Shown: one piece after another, positions 5,719 to 8,094 of the stretch
How the letters are laid out: every line of letters begins with the position of its first letter
Position numbering within the stretch: position 1 is the first letter of the stretch
Assembly (NCBI GenBank): GCA_024641445.1
Contig: JAHEDA010000102.1
Location: forward strand, 1-8,094
Direction: 5' to 3'
Source: Gammaproteobacteria bacterium
Lineage (GTDB): Bacteria; Pseudomonadota; Gammaproteobacteria; UBA6429; Thiohalophilaceae
DNA length: 8,094 bases
Position numbers and translations under genes: made by a program
The notes under the pieces: model-generated
What the model was told of the DNA's origin: nothing
Databases searched by the model: none
The model's input: the letters and a program-made list of their open reading frames with translations, nothing else

Positions 5719-7368
5719 CTATTTTGGTTTGCGTGGCCACGCCAGCAGGATCGTCAACAGCCCCGCGCCACCCATCGCCCAGGCCAACCACGGTGGCGCA
5801 TCAATTACCTGATCACCAAAGGTCAGCAATACACTCGCGGCGAGAACAAAACTACTGCCCACTATGGCCGCTACCGTCCGGCGATTGGCCTGGTGAATCG
5901 TTTGACGCAGTGCCTCCAGTTGCTCCGACTTAAGCTCATATTTGAGGCGACCCTCTTTGGCCTGACTCAGGACATCAAACAACATATTCGGGATCTGCGG
6001 CAGCCGTTCAGCCCAGAGCGGGATGTTTTCACGCAGGTGTCGCCAGAGGGCGCGTGGGCCGATCTGCTCCGCCATCCAGCGCTCCAGAAAGGGTTTGGCC
6101 GTCTTCCACAGGTCCAACTCTGGATAGAGCTGGCGACCCAGGCCCTCAATGTTGAGCAGGGTCTTTTGTAACAGCACCAGCTGCGGTTGTACCTCCATGT
6201 TAAAGCGGCGGGCGGTCTGGAACAGGCGCAACAGCAGATGCCCAAATGAAATTTCTTTTAGCGGCTTATCGAAGATGGGCTCGCACACGGTGCGAATCGC
6301 GGCCTCGAACTCATCCAGCCGGGTATCCTTGGCGACCCAGCCCGAGTCCACGTGCAGTTGCGCCACCCGGCGATAGTCGCGATTAAAAAAGGCCAGGAAG
6401 TTCTCGGCCAGGTAGCGCTGATCGGAGGGGTTGAGTGAACCCATAATACCGAAGTCCACCGCAATGTAACGGCCATTGCTGGGGTCAACAAAGATATTAC
6501 CGGGGTGCATGTCGGCGTGAAAAAAGCTGTGACGAAAGACCTGGGTAAAGAATATCTCCACACCCTTCTCGGACAGGACCTTGAGATCGACCCCGGCCTG
6601 CTGGAGCTCCTTGATCTGACCAATGGGAATACCGTGAATCCGCTCCAATACCATGACATTACGTCGGCACAGTGACCAGTGCACCTCGGGAACGTAGAGC
6701 AAAGAAGAGCTTAAAAAATTGCGCCGCAGCTGAGCGGCGTTGGCCGCCTCGCGCATCAGGTCCAGCTCGTCCAACAGGGTCTTCTCAAACTCTGCCACTA
6801 CCTCACGCGGACGCAACTGCTTTGCCAACGGCCAGTAGCGGCTTAGTTTGTCGGCCAATATATATAGGAGTCGAATATCACGCTGAATCACCGGCAGGAT
6901 ATCTGGACGAAGTACCTTCACCACCACCTGCTCACCCGAATGCAGCACGGCACCGTGCACCTGCGCAATCGAGGCCGAGGCGAAGGCCTCCGGTTCAAAC
7001 TCGGCAAATACCGTCGACAGACTCTGGCCATAAGCCTTTTCGATGATGGCGCGGGCCTGTTTGGCCGGGAAGGGCGGCACCTGATCTTGCAGCTTGGCCA
7101 GCTCAATGGCGATGTCGTCGGGTAAGAGGTCACGCCGGGTTGAGAGGATCTGACCAAACTTGATGAAGATGGGGCCGAGTGATTCCAAGACACGGCGAAT
7201 TCGCGCACCCCGGTTTTCCTGGCGCACCCACCAGGTCCAGGGCATGAGTGGACGCAGAAAACGTAACGGCCTAAACAGATGACTGGCGAGCAAGAGGTCA
7301 TCCATGCCATGGCGTACCAGGGTGAAACTAATCACCAGCAGACGTAAGAGGTCAGAGATACGTGGCAT
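5719..7368 (-). CDS. ubiB: UbiB, ABC1/AarF-family kinase-like ubiquinone biosynthesis factor
   Basis: A 549-residue protein, close to the E. coli UbiB length (546) and similar along its whole length. It is an atypical kinase-fold ATPase needed for ubiquinone synthesis, thought to help the Ubi enzymes reach their lipid intermediates at the inner membrane. Visible hallmarks are the KxGQ motif KFGQ (70-73) with the following ILSTRRDLLPDD; the Ala-rich loop ASAS (130-133) that replaces the kinase glycine loop; the ATP-site lysine K151 in VVVKV; HADMHPGN (284-291); and the metal-binding DFG (305-307), where E. coli has DCG as I recall it. EVQPQLVLLQKTLL (392-405) is also typical. Two C-terminal membrane helices (about 499-516 and 526-543) anchor it. 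No strong Shine-Dalgarno precedes the ATG, but the N-terminus aligns with known UbiB. The usual partners ubiE and ubiJ are not upstream; a DUF3392 gene follows. Confidence 0.96.
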   Translation of the reverse strand: MPRISDLLRLLVISFTLVRHGMDDLLLASHLFRPLRFLRPLMPWTWWVRQENRGARIRRVLESLGPIFIKFGQILSTRRDLLPDDIAIELAKLQDQVPPFPAKQARAIIEKAYGQSLSTVFAEFEPEAFASASIAQVHGAVLHSGEQVVVKVLRPDILPVIQRDIRLLYILADKLSRYWPLAKQLRPREVVAEFEKTLLDELDLMREAANAAQLRRNFLSSSLLYVPEVHWSLCRRNVMVLERIHGIPIGQIKELQQAGVDLKVLSEKGVEIFFTQVFRHSFFHADMHPGNIFVDPSNGRYIAVDFGIMGSLNPSDQRYLAENFLAFFNRDYRRVAQLHVDSGWVAKDTRLDEFEAAIRTVCEPIFDKPLKEISFGHLLLRLFQTARRFNMEVQPQLVLLQKTLLNIEGLGRQLYPELDLWKTAKPFLERWMAEQIGPRALWRHLRENIPLWAERLPQIPNMLFDVLSQAKEGRLKYELKSEQLEALRQTIHQANRRTVAAIVGSSFVLAASVLLTFGDQVIDAPPWLAWAMGGAGLLTILLAWPRKPK

Positions 7369-7706
7369 GTAGAGGGTCTGTTAACAGGGTTGTCTCAGCA
7401 TTGTATCGACTACACCCCAAGTGAGCCAGTTGCGCGTTTACGCTCGAACATCGCACGCAAACATCGCAACAGCCACAAACGTAAGCCTAAAAACTAAACG
7501 CAAACACGAAAACAATTTCCCTGGAAGAAGCATCAACTCTATTTCGTTGCAGGCTCACCCCCCATTACCTACCCGCACTCGCCTTAACCTTCTGAAAAAT
7601 CTATAGAAAATAATTTTCCGCAAGCGAACTTCGTTTTCAGGATGTCAAGAGGGTGTAGTAAAAATATATTTCCAGCGCCGCCGAACTTAATTCGCTTTGT
7701 ACTCTG
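7369..7706. other. Divergent ubiB-lipoprotein intergenic region, left part
   Basis: I find no credible gene; the only short frames lack a ribosome binding site and have an implausible composition. Elements present: CTGTTAACAG palindrome (7378-7387) just before ubiB; GAAAAT-A-ATTTTC dyad (7606-7618); CGAA-C-TTCG (7625-7633) and CGAA-CTTAA-TTCG (7682-7694), both containing CGAACTT; and the A/T tract 7660-7671, which lies where an UP element of the lipoprotein promoter would be. The segment 7460-7590 shows nothing that I can name. Confidence 0.5.
7400..7405 (-). promoter_or_regulatory. Candidate -10 box for ubiB
   Basis: The minus strand reads TACAAT (5 of 6 consensus) 31 nt before the ubiB ATG, placing the start of transcription near 7393. 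The -35 region at 17-18 nt is weak (TGGCTC/CTGGCT). The palindrome CTGTTAACAG (7378-7387) would lie in the first transcribed bases. Confidence 0.27.
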
Positions 7707-7712
7707 TATAAT
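7707..7712 (+). promoter_or_regulatory. -10 box of the lipoprotein gene promoter
   Basis: Perfect TATAAT followed by a GC-rich discriminator (CCGCGCCGC), a combination common at growth-rate-controlled or stringently controlled promoters. An A/T tract at 7660-7671 lies at about the position of an UP element. The -35 hexamer is poor at normal spacing (ACTTAA or CTTAAT). Transcription would begin near 7719, giving a leader of about 75 nt before the ATG at 7795. A CGAA/TTCG dyad (7682-7694) overlaps the -35 zone. Confidence 0.6.
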
Positions 7713-7720
7713 CCGCGCCG

Positions 7721-7747
7721 CTTGGTAGTGAGCATATCAATACCGAG
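7721..7747 (+). promoter_or_regulatory. Stem-loop at the 5' end of the lipoprotein mRNA leader
   Basis: CTTGGTA (7721-7727) pairs with TACCGAG (7741-7747), including one G-U pair. Inside, TGA (7729-7731) pairs with TCA (7737-7739) after a single G/A mismatch, leaving a 5-nt loop GCATA. A ten-pair hairpin beginning within a few bases of the predicted transcription start would be expected to protect the transcript 5' end. The pairing is seen in the sequence; the role is inferred. Confidence 0.5.
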
Positions 7748-7772
7748 ACAACCCCGAACCCTTTTATGTTTG

Positions 7773-7791
7773 CGACACCATGGAGGTGACG
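7773..7791 (+). promoter_or_regulatory. Strong Shine-Dalgarno enclosed in a hairpin
   Basis: GGAGGTGA (7782-7789) lies 5 nt before ATG 7795, a near-perfect ribosome binding site that decides this start over the upstream in-frame ATG at 7780. Part of it (GGTG, 7785-7788) can pair with CACC (7776-7779). CG/CG pairs extend the stem beyond an A/A mismatch, with loop ATGGA. The hairpin is short and only moderately stable, so it may tune rather than block translation. Confidence 0.5.
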
Positions 7792-7794
7792 TAT

Positions 7795-8004
7795 ATGAAG
7801 AAGATTATCGCTCTGACCGTAATCGCTCTGGCCCTTGGCCTGAGTGCATGTAACAAGAAAGAACATGCCGCTGCTCCAGTTGCTACTCCAGCCCCCGCTG
7901 CTGAAGTTGCTGCTCCTGCTGCTGCCCCTGCCGCTGGTGCACCAGTTGCCGCTGCTCCTGCCGCTGCTCCTGCCGCTGCTCCTGCAGAAGCCGGCAAGAA
8001 GTAA
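7795..8004 (+). CDS. Small Ala/Pro-rich lipoprotein
   Basis: A 69-residue precursor. The signal peptide MKKIIALTVIALALGLSAC has two N-terminal lysines, a hydrophobic core and the lipobox LSAC, with Cys19 as the lipidated residue. The mature part is 51 residues. CNKKEH at its start carries no Asp at +2, so sorting by the Lol system to the outer membrane is expected. The remainder is nearly all Ala and Pro with a few Val, Glu and Gly, ending AGKK, probably an extended flexible chain without a folded domain. Three copies of AAAP come from an exact DNA repeat. The start at 7795 is chosen over ATG 7780 because GGAGGTGA lies at the right distance and the signal peptide begins there. The gene has its own promoter and terminator, so it is monocistronic. 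I cannot assign a function; a spacer, peptidoglycan-associated or abundant surface lipoprotein are possibilities. Confidence 0.87.
   Translation: MKKIIALTVIALALGLSACNKKEHAAAPVATPAPAAEVAAPAAAPAAGAPVAAAPAAAPAAAPAEAGKK
7948..7983 (+). repeat. Three tandem 12-bp repeats inside the lipoprotein gene
   Basis: GCCGCTGCTCCT occurs three times in a row without a mismatch, encoding AAAP each time. Related but imperfect units precede it (from about 7903). Exact identity at the DNA level, including third positions, indicates recent slippage; copy-number changes would stay in frame and alter only the length of the Ala/Pro chain. Confidence 0.85.
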
Positions 8005-8010
8005 TGCTCC

Positions 8011-8029
8011 GCAGGGCGTCTTGCCCTGC
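8011..8029 (+). other. Stem-loop between the lipoprotein stop codon and its terminator
   Basis: GCAGGGC (8011-8017) pairs perfectly with GCCCTGC (8023-8029) around GTCTT, 6 nt after the stop codon. No T-run follows, so it is not itself a terminator. With the terminator hairpin just downstream, it would give the mRNA a doubly structured 3' end that could resist exonucleases. Confidence 0.55.
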
Positions 8030-8044
8030 ACTGCATGCAATGAG

Positions 8045-8074
8045 AAAGGCCACCGTATGGTGGCCTTTTCTTTT
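8045..8074 (+). terminator. Intrinsic terminator of the lipoprotein gene
   Basis: AAAGGCCACC (8045-8054) pairs without mismatch with GGTGGCCTTT (8059-8068) around the loop GTAT. The T-rich tail is TTTTCTTTT. This is a textbook rho-independent terminator. The A-run on its left side means that it could also stop transcription arriving from the other strand. Confidence 0.93.
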
Positions 8075-8094
8075 GTCTTATTACGTACTCATTG

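Noticed and set aside
7421..7606. 61-codon plus-strand frame with GTG start between ubiB and the lipoprotein gene
   Set aside because: No Shine-Dalgarno, no recognisable features, and a composition expected from noncoding sequence.
7900..7985. Short repeats taken as a CRISPR-like array
   Set aside because: The units are contiguous 12-bp coding repeats without spacers, inside an in-frame lipoprotein gene.
7687..8040. Long minus-strand frames opposite the lipoprotein gene (Ser/Gly-rich or Ala/Gly-rich products)
   Set aside because: They are mirror images of the GC-rich Ala/Pro codon repeat and run through the lipoprotein promoter.

Overview
The window looks like chromosomal DNA from a gammaproteobacterium. 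UbiB matches the enterobacterial type over its whole length, and a DUF3392-type membrane protein lies directly behind it, a family I know from Gammaproteobacteria. Genes have E. coli-like ribosome binding sites and TATAAT-type -10 boxes. I cannot name the genus. Most of the window is ordinary core-genome sequence. I see no transposase, tRNA, rRNA, CRISPR array or recognisable defence system.

Layout. Positions 1-604 are visibly AT-richer than the rest. They hold only the possible 5' end of a minus-strand gene running off the left edge (1-113), several small dyads, and a terminator for the next gene. On the minus strand follow a DUF4337 membrane protein (605-1171) and a class 1B-type dihydroorotate dehydrogenase, pyrD (1320-2297). 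They are separated by 148 bp containing a perfect -10 box, so the DUF4337 gene may have its own promoter. A 267-bp divergent region then leads to a plus-strand gene for a large exported patatin-like phospholipase (2565-5333). It converges, with an 18-bp gap, on a minus-strand pair: ubiB (5719-7368) and, 37 bp downstream, the DUF3392 gene (5352-5681, GTG start). A 411-bp region without genes precedes a small plus-strand Ala/Pro-rich lipoprotein gene (7795-8004), which ends in a strong intrinsic terminator.

How the parts relate. PyrD acts in pyrimidine synthesis and UbiB in ubiquinone synthesis. The other proteins belong to the cell envelope: two small inner-membrane proteins, one exported lipase-like protein and one lipoprotein. 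Apart from the likely ubiB-DUF3392 operon there is no clear functional pathway.

The items most worth a second look are: the architecture of the patatin protein (Ser/Asp dyad, ten cysteines after the signal peptide, a long unassigned middle and a beta-rich C-terminus); the leader of the lipoprotein mRNA, which has one long stem-loop and a second hairpin enclosing the Shine-Dalgarno sequence; the class 1B-type PyrD with no pyrK beside it; and ubiB without ubiE/ubiJ upstream.
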